Source: Hetaerina americana | Taxonomy: Eukaryota > Arthropoda > Insecta > Odonata > Calopterygidae | Direction of reading: 5' to 3' | Assembly: GCA_022747635.1 (NCBI GenBank) | Contig: JAKTNV010000003.1 | Location: forward strand, 99,118,454 to 99,182,453 | Length of the DNA stretch: 64,000 nt | In this document: piece after piece, positions 1 to 12,595 of the stretch | How the letters are laid out: every line of letters begins with the position of its first letter | How positions within the stretch are numbered: the stretch's first letter is position 1 | Made by a program: the position numbers and the translations under genes | The notes under the pieces: model-generated | Databases searched by the model: none | Seen by the model: the letters and a program-made list of their open reading frames with translations, nothing else | Told to the model about the DNA's origin: nothing

Positions 1-17
1 AATAATAAGTTTTAGCT

Positions 18-715
18 GTGTTTCTCTCGACGAAGTTATTGGAAGGAGTGAGGCGGAGAGGGGGAATTTGGGGTCGGGGTAGAGGAACGGGGGCCGTGGA
101 GAAGGGGGTGGCGGGGCAGGAATCTTTTTTTCGGGGGCGGGGGGGGACTGATGTGGGGAAGTGGATGAGGCGTATTCGGAGTCACGGGAGAGAAAGGGGG
201 AAGTTGGGAAGGTGGATTACGGGAGGCAAGGGAGGATGGAGAGGGTCGAAGGATGGGGGATGAAGGTAAGGGGCGCGGGGAGAGGGGGTGGGGAAGGGAG
301 CACAAGGGAGTTTTGGACGCGAGTGGGAATGGAACGTGCCCCGGATCCACTCTAGCGACGGAAATTGGATTTCAGCTCTCTCTCTGGCCCGACCTCCCTC
401 CTCTCTCCAATCCACTCGCCTGAGCCGCCCTCCCCTGACCCACCAGGGGCCCTTCTCCTACCACTGCCGGCGTTCGCATCCCTCACACCCTATCCCAACT
501 TCTCCGGCCTGAGCACCCCCTCTCACCCCTTTGCCGTCCCGTCGCTTCCCACCCAGCCCTTTTTCATCTCATTCCATCGCTGCTCGGGACTCTTAGCTCA
601 CTCACTATCAGGAATAAGCTACTCCCCCAGCCACGTCTCTAAGTGTATAGGCTGGCAAAATTCCACGTTTCCTACGGTCCTTCCTCCATCCTGTCTTCCC
701 GCTTTTAACTAATGA
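18..715. other. GC-rich strand-asymmetric island (purine then pyrimidine)
   Basis: The + strand is G/A-rich from about 40 to 335, with long GGGG-containing runs. It turns C/T-rich from about 365 to 605, with a short mixed bridge at 336-364. Overlapping open frames on both strands translate to Gly/Arg-rich or Pro/Ser-rich low-complexity sequence, which is expected when one strand lacks the bases needed for stop codons. I see no conserved domain, so I read this as a non-coding compositional island. Confidence 0.75.
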
Positions 716-977
716 AGTGCATTGCACTAAAATTTTGGCAATTTCCTCCAATCGTACATGTAACCGTGCACGAAGAAGGAAACAAATTATTGTAAAAGCT
801 TCTATTCAGGTGTGAAGGTGTTTGATTTTTGTTTATTTTTCTGTGCATTTTGTCTGTAATGACTTTTCATCAGCATATAAGGTATTTTATCCACATTGAT
901 ATAAAAATTAAAGATCGAAGAATCCTGTACGTAGCTACATGATACTCATGACCGAATAATTTTAATGCGTGTGTATA

Positions 978-1061
978 TATACAGGGTGCGGCAACATAAC
1001 TTCCTTTTTTCAAACGCAAAACGCTTCCAAAAAAGGAAGTTATGTTGCCGCACTCCTTATA
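978..1061. mobile_element. Foldback palindrome, possible tiny MITE with CAGGGTG-type ends
   Basis: Arms 986-1010 and 1029-1053 are perfectly complementary over 25 bp (GTGCGGCAACATAACTTCC followed by six T, and its complement), around an 18-nt spacer. The symmetry continues outward to TATA on each side (978-981 and 1058-1061) with three mismatches in the last nine bases. Many animal Tc1/mariner-like transposons end in CAGGGTG and insert at TA, so a solo foldback derivative is the likely reading; the family is inference. There is no room for a transposase. A transcript would form a near-perfect hairpin of small-RNA precursor size. Confidence 0.55.
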
Positions 1062-2660
1062 TTAAATGTTGGATTGGTTACCATCACATTCGTTTTTTAA
1101 TAGATCTTGATCTATATTGGTATGTTAAACTTATTCCTTAACCTTTTCCATTTTAGATTTCTACAAACATTATTCTTGCTTCAGAGGACGGCTGTAATTC
1201 TAAGACTTTCTTCGACATCTACTTACTGCAAAAGTTGTAATCCCTGTATCTATTATTTCATTGCAATAATGCAGTGGAAGAAGTCAAATGTATTGGAGTA
1301 GTCGCGGAGTGGAAAATTTAGTGCCCCGTGGGATTTCTCCTGGTAAATGAAAGCATTTTTGAAGTATTTGTATCTCATCACATCGTGCATAATTTTTTCC
1401 CTTGTATTCATTTTTAAAACACTCAAGGAAAAGCAACTATAGAATTCAAAAGAGTGTTTTAAATTTTAGTTGAAAGAGGCAAACAATCATAAACACAATT
1501 ATTACCACAAATAGAAAGGCAAAGTTAAAATTTAAATAATGAATACAAAATTAAAGGAATTTTCTTCTATTCAAAAATCAAAGAGTAAAATAATCAACCA
1601 CCAATCAGAATTTTTTTCAAATATAGTGGTAATTATTAACCATTAAAATTTCTAGAAAGTGTAAACTTAATATTTCAAATTAAATACCTTTATTAGGGAG
1701 CTAAATGGCATAAAAAGAAGATTATACGTGACAAAAATATCACAAGTTCACCGTTAACTCTATAATTGGTTTTTGGGAGAGATGGTATAATTTTGCCATT
1801 CTCTTCACCCCATTTCACTACAGTCCACCCTGAACGAAAGGGTCGTCGACCTGATCGCTGTCCTCCGCGACCCAGCAGCATCCCATTGAAGTGCACCAAG
1901 GATGTGGATTCGGATCACCATTAAAACGGAACTTAATTGAGCATTTTTCAAAAGTTGTACAGTTAATCGTTACAATGATGCAATTAGGACCAGTCATTAC
2001 GCATGTAATTCAGATTTATTGCTATATTACCTATCAACTGCTACCATTAGCTGATTCTTGGAATAAAAAAATCTGTTTCATCTCCAGAAATTGGATGGCA
2101 AAAATCCTCCAATCTGAAATTAAGAGATTATTTTACCTACATTTATCGATTTGCCAATATGCCGCATAAAAAATCATTGTTTGGAAATGTGCTCGATTTA
2201 AGTACCGCAGCCATTAAACTGAACAAATGAAACAAATATTTATCTAGCCTCCTCAAAAATCTTTCATGAAAACTACAATAATATGAAAGATCTAATTTAA
2301 TAATATGAAGTATCTATATTCTCATTATTCATAGTGATTAGAAGGATAAACTACCTAAATACAATAGAAATAAATTACAACTTTTACTTTCAACTTTAAG
2401 CCCTGTCAAAATTAAAATAAATATCTTGCATTGTAACTTGAGTATTCATTATCTTTCGAAATGAATCCATCATGGGGATTTTTGCAAATTCTCCCGAAAT
2501 TTCCAATTGCCAGGTGCTATAATATAATGTAGATATTTTTCATATTTCAGCTTTGCGGCATCTGCGGCAAATTTTTCCCCTGGTATAATATGGTTATATA
2601 AATCAAAGATGGATTCCGAACGATGCACATTTAGTGAGGCAACCGACTCATCTTCGTAAT

Positions 2661-2688
2661 CGTGAAGATCCCGTGAAGAATCGTGAAG
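2661..2688. repeat. Three-copy CGTGAAG short repeat
   Basis: CGTGAAG occurs three times in the same orientation at 2661, 2672 and 2682, spaced 11 and 10 bp. The spacing is about one helical turn, which could be a clustered protein site or chance slippage. No gene lies next to it. Confidence 0.5.
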
Positions 2689-4993
2689 TTAAATATAGAA
2701 ACATAACTATTATCGTCGTATTAGCAGATGAGTGTGATTATTAATTCATGTCTAATTTAACGAGAGCACTAATCTGTATACGTGTATTACAGGCACTTGA
2801 ATGTTGCCTAACGACTCTGTAGTGAAATATTTTCTGCTGGTGCTCATAGCGAAAAAAGCCATTCACAATATTTGCGTGCAAAGATTTATGTAAGAAAAAT
2901 GGCACTTATTTGATACGGATTAGCTATGCAGCAGTTGCATACTATTTTATACTGAACAGTGTCAGTGCTATTCGTTGTAGTGATGAGAATTATAAAACTC
3001 AAGGGACTGGTATAATCCACGGAATGTCAAAACAAGTAAAGTAAAGCAATTTTCAAGTAAATCGTGAAAATACTTTTAAAAAGTGTCCATTATAAATAAT
3101 TAGAAATAGAATATTTCATTAAGTTCTCAAAAAAATAATCGTCACTGGGTTTTCAACGACTTTCGGTAATTATCTTTAATCAATAAATACATATTTGGAC
3201 CATATTTAAATGGACCGCTTACCAACAATAGCGAAGTGAACAAATACTAAATTAAGATGAACAAGAAAGCATAGTAATTAATAAGAGTAATATTAATTAT
3301 AACTAAGCAGAGAATTAATAAGTAATTAGTAAGAGTACAGTAAGGAGAAGTTATTGAAACGGTTGCGGTTTAATTGTATACCATTGGACTGATTCCGATT
3401 GCATGGCTGTTAGTATTTTATCGAGATTGATCAAACGCGATGTCTTAATATTCGGTAATTACAAAAAAATTCTTATTCACAGTAATTTAAATGGTGTCCT
3501 TTAGTATTGAAACGATTTCAAAGCATGGTAGAAAGGCCGACATACCCATGATGATAGATCTCTAAATATGTCTCTATTTACAGAACTCTGAAATGAAGTA
3601 ATATCCTAAAATAATGGCTTCTGTGAATTTGGCGATTCTTTCTTTCCTGAATGGTAACGTTTTTATTTTCTACCAGTTCGTTCTGATCATTTTTTTATTT
3701 AGCACCATATTAAGACAAATTTAAAGGAAGGAATATTCTCACAAGAAATAAGAATATGCCATTGTTTTTTCTCAAGGAAATTCCCAGGCTCAAAATGTCG
3801 TTGTGTAACTGTCTAAGAACTCAAGCAATTGAGAGAACGCCGGATATTGGAGAATGGTTATTGTTATAGATGGATAGCTAAAAGCAGATATTCTGGGAAA
3901 TATCGGTGAAATCAGAGACATTTAATATGCTCAGGCAACTGGGAACACAATGGGGCATTGGAGACGGCAGGAAAGGAGGCCAAGGCAGGAAATCGTTTCC
4001 AGCATGTGTAAGCCTTTTGCGAAACAGGTGAAAATAATTATCGCAGCCAATAGCGTTAATCCTGAAAATCGATACCGCTTCCGGTTGCGAAAATTTGACA
4101 ATAATAATGCATTAGTGCAATCTCTTTTGTTTGATATATTTAATGTATCGCTGTTTCTTTAAATAAGAGCGAAATGGCCACTTATATTCAAAGATTATGT
4201 AAAACTACTTACACTCATTGGTATTAGCAAGAAAATTATATTTTGATACTAATAAATCGTTCCATAGAGGTACAATGTGTGTGAGAAACAAATGAGGACT
4301 TTTACTTTAGTGCTCTAAATTGAAGAGTTAATTCAAAAAGGAAAAATAATAATTTTTAAATTTGTTCGCACTTACAGAAATTGAACAATTACTAAACCAT
4401 ATTCACTTTTTACGAATATTTTAACATAACACCATATAAAGTCTTCTATTTATTGTACAAAGGTAACAGGGCTCCTTTTTATAAATAAATTATTATTCAG
4501 TTCATATTCCCAGTTAATCTTTTCTCTTGTTGATATGTATGAAAAATGGCATGAACTAGACAAATCTAATTTTTGTGTGATCATGAGAATATTCCCGAGC
4601 AGGTTTATCATAAGCTGGAAGATATACCTCAAGGTCTACTCATAATGCTACTTATTGCTTTTTTAAATCAAATTTACAAGTAAATAACCCCCAAACTCTA
4701 AGAAAATGACAGATGCTTGGCTTTATTAAAATACTCTAGACTAACTTTTAGCTATAAATCTGTACCCTTGACTATCAACTCATTTCCTATGTCTGAAAAT
4801 GACGAATTTATAGACTGATCAAAGCATTTCAAAATATCATTTTGATTTTTTAAAAGATATACTATATATCATAAAAAAAACTCTTTTAAGTTATCAAAAC
4901 AGTTTTTTTTAAGGGAAGGTTTCTCTTCATTATCCCACAGCAAAATAAAGACATTTCAGCATATGAAGTGTACTATCTAAGTTTCTATAAACT

Positions 4994-5024
4994 TCCACCA
5001 CCACTGCCACACCACACCACCACA
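4994..5024. repeat. CCA/CAC microsatellite-like run
   Basis: An imperfect run of CCA, CAC and CCACA units lies in otherwise AT-rich DNA. The units are interrupted, so it is an old or short simple repeat. Confidence 0.6.
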
Positions 5025-5319
5025 TTTTTAAGTTAATTGAATCCACAGCATAAATTAGGGACAACTATTTCGCAAAAAAGCTAAATAACTATTTTATCCA
5101 TAGTCACGTCTTGAAACAACAAATGAAACGGTTTGTGAGTAATCATCGTAAGCCACAGAGGCCATACCTAAAGATCGTCTAGAAATTACGACTGAAAAAA
5201 TGCACATAATGTACTACAGCAAGGCATAAAAGGTTGGCGGACTTGGAGTTTTAATGTGTAAACAAAGTACTTTTTCTCTAACCGGTCGCATAGTTGCGAC
5301 TCTTAGTCCGGCATCCTTC

Positions 5320-5925
5320 CTCATCCTTGATAACAATAACCTTCCTTTCCTCCCACCCACCTCAATAAGCGGGAACGAAATTTCATCCAACCCTCACCAG
5401 GAACAATGAGGCACTCCGCTACGTACACACAGACCATGGACAAAGCTCGCTCTAGGTATAGCGGTAAAGTGTGGTTCCTAGTGTTGTAATTTTTTCTTTC
5501 CGCTGCTACGGCAGCGTAACCACTTTTTTCCCTTGGCCCCACGAAGACCAAGAATAAAAAGCAGGAAGAGGAGAACGAACGGGAATGGGCCCGCGGGAAA
5601 AGATACGTGGCTCCTCCGCGTAATAGAGAGTAATTGCATGGGGTTTGGCCATAAAGAGCCGCTCCCCCGTGCTCCCCAGAGTACGTCGCCTTCCGCCCGC
5701 CATCCCTACCAGCTCGATCCCACACCCCGCCCTCCCACCTTCCTCACCCACACGGAGGATCGAAAATGAGACAGATGTGGAAGGGCAGCCTACAAGGAGG
5801 AGCAGGAGGACTATAGTCGGCTCCGGGGAAATTTGACTATGCTTCGAGATGGGACCCGCGAATAGTAATTACTTCCCCCTCTGCCCCTCCGATTCCATGG
5901 AGGGTGAGAGAAGGGCGTGATTCAG
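5320..5925. other. Mixed GC-rich island
   Basis: This is a GC-rich patch whose strand bias changes several times: C/T-rich near 5340-5395, A/G-rich near 5545-5610, C-rich near 5680-5750 and A/G-rich near 5755-5830. Short overlapping frames on both strands are low complexity. I see no gene. A G/A patch lies close to a C/T patch, as in the larger islands. Confidence 0.6.
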
Positions 5926-7125
5926 ACTTTCCGATATCACACGATTTCGCTTAATTTCGTTTCACGCATTTTTCCCATATCAAGATCGGAAAAATGCAAG
6001 AAAGTCAAACAACTTCTTGGAAATATTTCAAGAAAAAATGTGGGTTTGGTGTTTTTTTACGTCAAGAGTTCTCAATTATCTCGAATGCGTCACCTTAATT
6101 GGAAATTAAGTATATAGTTGGTGTTCACTATAGGGGAATGAGGAAATTTTTCTTATTTGTGTGAATAATGGAATCAAATTCTCACCCATGACTAAATACA
6201 CAACAGTTCTCCCTCAGCATCTACTTTTGGTCAGATGCCATTTCACCACATACATGTAGTTATATGATAATAGGTTTCCAACACTAAGCCATGCTTTTCA
6301 TATGGTATTTTAATGAACCATTCATATTGGTGCAATGTATTGTACTGGGCTTTTATAATACCTAAAATAATAGTATTAAACTTTTACAGCAAATTAAGAC
6401 TGTGAATATTCAACAAAATGACTGCAGGGTGGGAAAATGGGCTAACATTTTTAAATATTTGATTCCAATGTATTTCTAATTGTCCGATGTCGCATAAAGT
6501 GAATTAAGTAGTGGCCAACTATTTTACTTTTATAACATAATAGAATTTCATGACAGAGAGTTTTACAAACTTTTACACTTAACTGTGGTTATATTGAAGG
6601 CATAATTACAAAAAAATATGTTAAAAATATTTTATTTCAAATAGAATTATTTCCAAATATTGATAAAAAATATTAAACAGCTACTGGCTTAATCGAAATT
6701 CTATTTTTGTCTACCGATTCTATTATCACATGCAATATTTTGGGAGAACGTTACCGCAGTCATCTGCGGTAACGTTCTCCCAAAATTGATAACATTCAGA
6801 CTTGACCTCCATCAGAGTCAAGGGTGTTATTCTAGGGATTATATTCATTGGTTGACACATGTTGAAATTAAATTCAGTGAACTCCTCTTTACCAACGGTT
6901 ATTTTCTTGCGTGAAGTTAATGCGGATATGAAAGAGAGCCGACGTGTTTTTCCACAAAACCCAATAACTATCGTTCTTGGATGCAACAAAGAATTTGAAT
7001 TCCAGATTACACAAATAAAGCTTTCGAAATGCGTGTTTCAATACTCGCTTTTTACCGTCTCCGATCGCATCGTTCGAAATGTAATTGCTGCAATGCTCGG
7101 TGGTGAACTTTTTTTTCATTCCCTC
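5926..7125. other. AT-rich non-coding stretch
   Basis: AT-rich unique DNA with dense stops. The one remarkable object is the perfect hairpin at 6737-6786. Open frames of about 90-100 codons overlap on both strands at 6726-7170 and show no recognisable domain. Confidence 0.6.
6737..6786. repeat. Perfect 23-bp-arm inverted repeat, 4-nt loop
   Basis: Arm 6737-6759 (ATTTTGGGAGAACGTTACCG, then CAG) is exactly complementary to 6764-6786, with only TCAT between them. Symmetry stops abruptly outside the arms, so it is not the centre of a larger palindrome visible here. Such tight palindromes are usually unstable in genomes. Persistence suggests a recent origin, or a role as a small-RNA hairpin, a protein site or a transposon remnant. 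I match it to no known miRNA. Confidence 0.9.
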
Positions 7126-7350
7126 GCTGCCTGTCCACCCGTCCGTAAGTTCTGTCAATCGTGACATCACTCAGGCCACCATCCGTCCCTCATCTCCCAC
7201 CTGCATTCAAATCGTCCGCCCCGTTGAAAGTTTTCTCCACTGTTCCCCATCAACGGACGCCCTTACACCATCCATCCTCCCTCCCATGCCGACCACCTCC
7301 ACTCCTGCTCACATTCTCTCCGCTCGGCCAAGGACCCTCCGGGCGAACAA
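7126..7350. other. Short pyrimidine-rich island
   Basis: The + strand is C/T-rich with many CCC, CTCC and CATCC words from about 7130 to 7340. Overlapping frames give Pro/Ser/Thr-rich low-complexity translations, so none is called as a gene. Confidence 0.6.
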
Positions 7351-8440
7351 TTGAATTGTGTCGAATTAGGTACGCGTAATGGATGGTTGCCGAGCGATGG
7401 GAATAACTGGATGGCATGTGCCGTGAGAGAGTGTCCGTTAGCGACGGGACGGTGTGGCAGGTACGACCGCTGGAGCATTGAAGAGAAAAAAACAACGCAG
7501 CAAGTTGAAACACAAGAAATAAGCAGTGGACACTGGTGTCAAAAGGTCGTCGAACTTCAGCAATATATTATAAAACCCTAACAAATGATACACCTCCCTA
7601 GCTCCAGACAACTTTTATGGTACTTCAATTAACTACATCACCCTATTTACGAGGGAATATATGATTTTCCAATTTCCCCAATACTTATTTCTGCAAGACT
7701 AAACCATAAATTTCTGAAGATTAATGGCATTTAACGACTATTTCATAATTAACTAAATTATAAACAATTGTATTGAATGTTAAGAATACTAAACTATAAA
7801 GCCTTTTACTATGAAATGATAATTTTTGTGTGCTGAATTTATAAAACAACTGCTGTTATTCATCTGAAAGATTGAATACAAATTCACTGCTAAAAGTCTA
7901 CCTTCATATTTCATAAGGAAATAAGAATATTTTTCAAATTAATTGAGTAAATTATTTCATTATTGCCATTTCATCATGCTTCCACATCTTCTGAAAATAT
8001 TTCCTTGACATAAGTTATACTCGCATTACTAAATATTTTTAATGGTTTCTTAAGAGTACGATTTTTTCCAAGTTCTTACCATTTTAAATTATTGCCACAA
8101 GTAAATTTACTATGATAATAAAAGTTCAGTTTTTCTGGAGATTCAAATATTGCTGGGCTGCTCAATTGGTACTTGTTTGAGAGCTGGAGCAACTTAAACC
8201 CACATGGCAACCAACATCCGCAATCACCGAAATGAGCCCTCTCCTACATCTCCCATTCCATCGTCAGGTACTCAGAATCCACGAACAATAGTCACCGCGT
8301 AAAAACTCAATGCGCATCACTCCGCCCAGCAAAAGGTGAGATTATGACAGACTCTTCTTGCCGTAACGGCTCAATTCCAAACACCAACGAAACAGAGGTC
8401 CCGTTTTTGATGCGAGAAAAATACGATAAAATGTATTCCC
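7351..8440. other. AT-rich non-coding stretch
   Basis: The first 200 bases are compositionally balanced, with 70-90 codon frames on both strands that I do not recognise. From about 7560 to 8150 the DNA is AT-rich with stops everywhere, and it becomes more balanced again towards the next island. I see no RNA gene or repeat. Confidence 0.6.
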
Positions 8441-9945
8441 CCGCTCGTTCTCTTTCCGTTCCCTCACACCCTCCCTTAGCCAACCTCGATGGGGGCAACC
8501 CGATTGCCCCTTAGTTTGCACCCGGTGGATGCAAGCACGCAGTCGAGTTAGACCATTACGCATCTGAGGTCCCGCGGGGTGAGGATGAGCTGGGACGGAG
8601 ACGAAGGAGGGGTGACCCGAACACCCAGATGAGGAGACGGTGCAACGGTGCAGTAGTGAAAGAGGCGTGGTGTTCGATGGGAAAGAGAGAAGAAAGGGGG
8701 GTATGAGGGGTTTCGGCGAGGGATCCCCGTCATGAGAAGCGAGGAGGGTTTTTCCAATATCGTTGAGGGCAGGCGTAGTCAGATGAAAGGGGAGAAGCGA
8801 AGGAGGAAGAGAGAAGGAAGTGGAGATGTCCGGGATGCGGAAGGTGATGGAGGAACCTTGGGAAAAAGAGAGAGGGAGAGAATTAGGATGGGTGTGGACA
8901 AGAGATGGCGAGAGGAACAGACACACACAAATCGGCGGAGGGTGTAGCGCAATGGGGTGGGAAGGAAACATCGTGTGTACGAGACTTCACACATGGCCGA
9001 TTTTACGACCTGTCCTTCCGCGCTCCTCTGCATATGTTTCTTTCACTACTACACGCTCCCTCCCCTCCACGGCCCCTCCGATCCCTCGTCGTTCCATCCC
9101 CCACCTCCAAACCCGAAACACTCCCCCCATCCCTCCCGCCTCATTCCTCCAAGCCCTTCGACACCCCCGCGTCCCGAACTTCAATTTCCCTCCCCCAGTA
9201 CACGAGTGCACACACGACACGACACCTCAAACTCCCCCCACCTCCTCCTCGCCGTGCCTCCGACCCCATTTCCGAACCGCGACGGGGATGGTGGGGAAGG
9301 GAGGTGGGGGCAGCAAACCAGCGAAAACCATCCCGCTGTCTGTGCGGAGATACCGACGATGATCCCATTCCCTCCCGAACCCTTTTTAGACACCTCCGCG
9401 CGCCGCCATCCACGCTCACGACCGTCCGCCTCATCCCTCCTTCCCGCGGAAGCGCCTCCATCTCTAACAAACCCCCCCCCCCTTCGCTTATTCATCTCCG
9501 CCACTCACCCCATACGCCATCATCCTCATCCCCACATTCGGCACACGTAAGGTATCAAACCCCTCCCTCCTTCACCATCCGTTTTCAACTCCCCATGACC
9601 CCGCCCCCTCCGTCGACGACCCCCGCCCCGCAAAATGCCCATCCCGCACACTCCTCCCCCGCAAGTGATATGAAATCCCTTGCCTTTCTCCATTCTCCTC
9701 GCCGGAGCACCGCCGCTTTTATCAGGGCTGTGCCCATATCCTCCTCCTCCCTCCCCTCTTCCACATGCACCTAAACCTTCCATCCATCCGGCGTCGCGCT
9801 TCTCCCGAGAGTCCTCTCCCCCCACAGCCCTTATCTCTGCTCCATTGGGAGGACCCTCGGTAGTGAACACATACATACGTCCCTCCTCTCCCCACATTCC
9901 ATCCCCCAAAACATTCACTCCCTTCATCCCATTACGGCCGATGGT
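8441..9945. other. Long GC-rich island with sharp purine-to-pyrimidine flip
   Basis: After a short C/T patch near 8450-8480, the + strand is strongly G/A-rich from about 8570 to 8960, then strongly C/T-rich from about 9000 to 9940. The change takes place within roughly 50 bases near 8990. The pyrimidine arm carries frames of up to 289 codons in more than one register, all Pro/Ser/His/Thr-rich, with comparable Gly/Arg/Glu frames on the other strand. Competing frames of equal quality argue against any being a gene. Confidence 0.75.
9472..9482 (+). repeat. C11 homopolymer
   Basis: Eleven consecutive C, equivalent to a G11 run on the minus strand, sit inside the pyrimidine arm of the long island. 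Confidence 0.9.
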
Positions 9946-10345
9946 TCAGCCGAGAGACGTGGCGAGAGTGAGAGGGGAAGATAGTGTGAGGCCGCTCACC
10001 GGCACAGATAGAGCTGAAGGAGCGAGGTTGGGTCTCTTTCCCCCCGCTATAGGCAAGGGAAGAAAAAGAAATAGGCCGTCGCGCAAGTATGTTATCAGTT
10101 TGCCTTTTCAATATTCTTTGAAATGGAAAAAAACGCGATACCATCTGGGTTACTACGGGGCGGCGGTATTGAGAGCGGCGCGTTGCAATGTGGGAATAGA
10201 ATTACTCTCACTATTGCCATCCTTCGAAGTTTCACCGCTTCGAATTCCGAGCGGAGCCGTCGTAATTACGGTCGCTGCGGTGCGGGATATCTAGGTGGCA
10301 GAAAGGGAATTTATGATGCTCGCCCCACTCCGCTGGAGGGAGGGT
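9946..10345. other. CpG-rich patch without strong strand bias
   Basis: From about 10130 to 10340 CpG is dense, with words such as GGCGGCGC and GAGCGGAGCCG, but purines and pyrimidines are balanced. This differs from the adjoining island and is closer to an ordinary CpG-rich promoter or enhancer patch. A 204-codon + frame runs in from the pyrimidine island (9680-10294); its start is low complexity and it shows no domain I know. Confidence 0.45.
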
Positions 10346-12595
10346 CGTAAAGTTATTGTCTCCAGCTAGCTGATCTCATTATCCACCCACCCTTGCATTC
10401 GGAATCCTTCGAAAACCAAAGCCGAAGGACATGAACTGCTCGGTTTGTCACTCGTCCATCGAAATTTTCAACCTTCCGCGCAAATTCCACTTTTCACTAT
10501 TCGTGTTCAGTTTTGTTTTTACTGCCTATGACGTTTTTCTAGGTCTCGCTACTTACCACTCCCCGTGATCTAATTACTTTAGCCCTGGTGGTGAAATAGC
10601 AAAGTATGCGTTTAGAAACCTGGTTTGCACACACTTTTGACTATGCCTATTTTCCAATGGATTCTTTTGCGGTGACTTTATGGCCTGCACCCATTCCCAT
10701 CAGAGTTGTGTCTGACTAGCTCTAATCCACTTACGCCAACATTCTCCATGTCCGAACTCACTTTATGGATTCCAATACTCGCTCCAGCGTCAATTTTAAC
10801 TTCATATACCCTCTTGTGCTGTTATCTCTAAGTAAATTTAAGTAATTCATCTAAATTATGTACGTAAACTTTCATGATACCAACGTAAGAGTCGCAAGTT
10901 CGTGGGATTTTTCTTATCATTAAGTGATACGGTGGTGCGTCGTTTGGAATTATGCAATACTTGTCCTTCTCATCCCTTTTAATATGCTAAACATATTAAC
11001 TTTCAAGTGTGACGATGGCTGGTTGGCGATAAAATATCCCCTTACATAATTAAACTGCTAAATATTATTTACCTAGTTTATACCTAATTAGGCAAAGCAA
11101 AAAGTAGAGATTGCCAAACAACATCAATATAAAAAAGTATTATGAAGTAGCTAGAAAAATGAAGTCCCCATTAAAAATGTGGAAAAAATTATGGGAAAAG
11201 TTTCGCCAGGGAAAATATCAAGATTAACTTGCGAAGTATGCAATTAAAACTTTCCGGCCTCAAAATTGAAACCATTTATTCCCTGAAATTCGTCACATAT
11301 GCTATAGAAAACATTAAATATATCGAGTTAGTATTATTTTCTTTTACAAGTTCAATGGATTTAAAATTATACTCACCATTTGGGTAAGTCAAGGATGCGT
11401 TTCGGACGCCATAAATGATATTAGGGGTCCTTTTTGATGCGAGATGACCAAATATTACTATACATACTTCTTTCTATAGACGAAATGAAATTTATGACGG
11501 AAAGCAAAAATCACTTTCTTTTTCCTCTATTCGATGATTGCGTTAGGGACCTTAGTTCCAACAAAGTGTGTCGTCTCTATTTTATCGTTTTCATCTTTTA
11601 TCTTTTGTTTTTGATTTTAATGAAGCAAATTGAGTGAAATGAAGGAATTTATACAAGCGGATATTTCTGGGGAACGAATACATTGGTTAGTTAAAACTTT
11701 CTTAAATAATTAAAAATGAACATTGAATTTAAGTTATTTCCTGATATAACTTGGTTAAATATGCATACTTAAAAAACTACGGTAATGGCTGCTAAGAACA
11801 TGTGTTTGAGTACAATATGAATAGGTGATTCATACATAAAACAATATTTATCTATTTTTTTCAAGAGAGAAAACTTTACACTTATTTTGTCAAACTAAAT
11901 ACTAAGTTGATATGTATTTCTACATGAGTACGATTCCAATCTAGACCCACCACTTGAATGTATCCTATATATAAAATGCAATGCTAAGCCATATACCTAC
12001 CGTCACATTGATAGTTATCTAGATAAGTCAATTCTAAACGTTTCCAAAACCTATGAGAACGCATTGAAATGAACAAACGATTTGTTCATAGTTAATCTTT
12101 GAGCTTGATTCCACCATATTTGGAAAACATTATTACGTTTTATAAAAAAACATGCTTGAATATCGATAGATCTTATTAGCGATACCCTCTAGTCACAAAA
12201 CAACAAATGTATCAAATGACGATAGTTTTCTCAGCGCTAGATATCCTCAATATGGTAAAATCTATATGGAGAGTTTCTTTCATGCCGATTTATTCCCAGT
12301 TACCCATACGAGGATTTAATTGGATTAAATGATGTCGTTCGATGATAATTGTCTGCACTAATTTTTTTTTAAGGAACCGATGGAAATTTTTGTTATTACA
12401 TGACGAATAGTAGGTGAGCTGCATCAAGGTCAGCTAACCGACCTATTATACATTCATGACTGTAAATATAAAAGGGGGAGGGAAACAATCGTTCTCGGAG
12501 TTCCTCATTTATCGTGTTCAAATTCAAATCATGAACACTAATCTCATTCCGTTGATATATTCTTGCCGTCTCCGGTAGCAAACAAATAATTTACG
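10346..12595. other. AT-rich non-coding stretch
   Basis: Compositionally balanced to about 10800, then AT-rich to 12590. Open frames are at most 67 codons. I see no tRNA boxes, microsatellites or long inverted repeats. Confidence 0.6.

Larger units (their letters stand above)
716..5319. other. AT-rich non-coding stretch
   Basis: This is mostly unique AT-rich DNA with frequent stops in all frames. The only open frames are under 95 codons and resemble nothing I know. It contains the foldback element at 978-1061, a small CGTGAAG array and a CAC-rich run, each listed separately. A slightly GC-richer patch at 1795-1915 has a 68-codon minus-strand frame without a recognisable domain. I see no gene. 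Confidence 0.65.

Noticed and set aside
8905..9774. 289-codon + strand open frame
   Set aside because: It lies in the pyrimidine arm of an island, is Pro/Ser/Thr/His-rich, and competes with other long frames in the other registers and on the other strand. C/T-rich DNA simply lacks stop codons.
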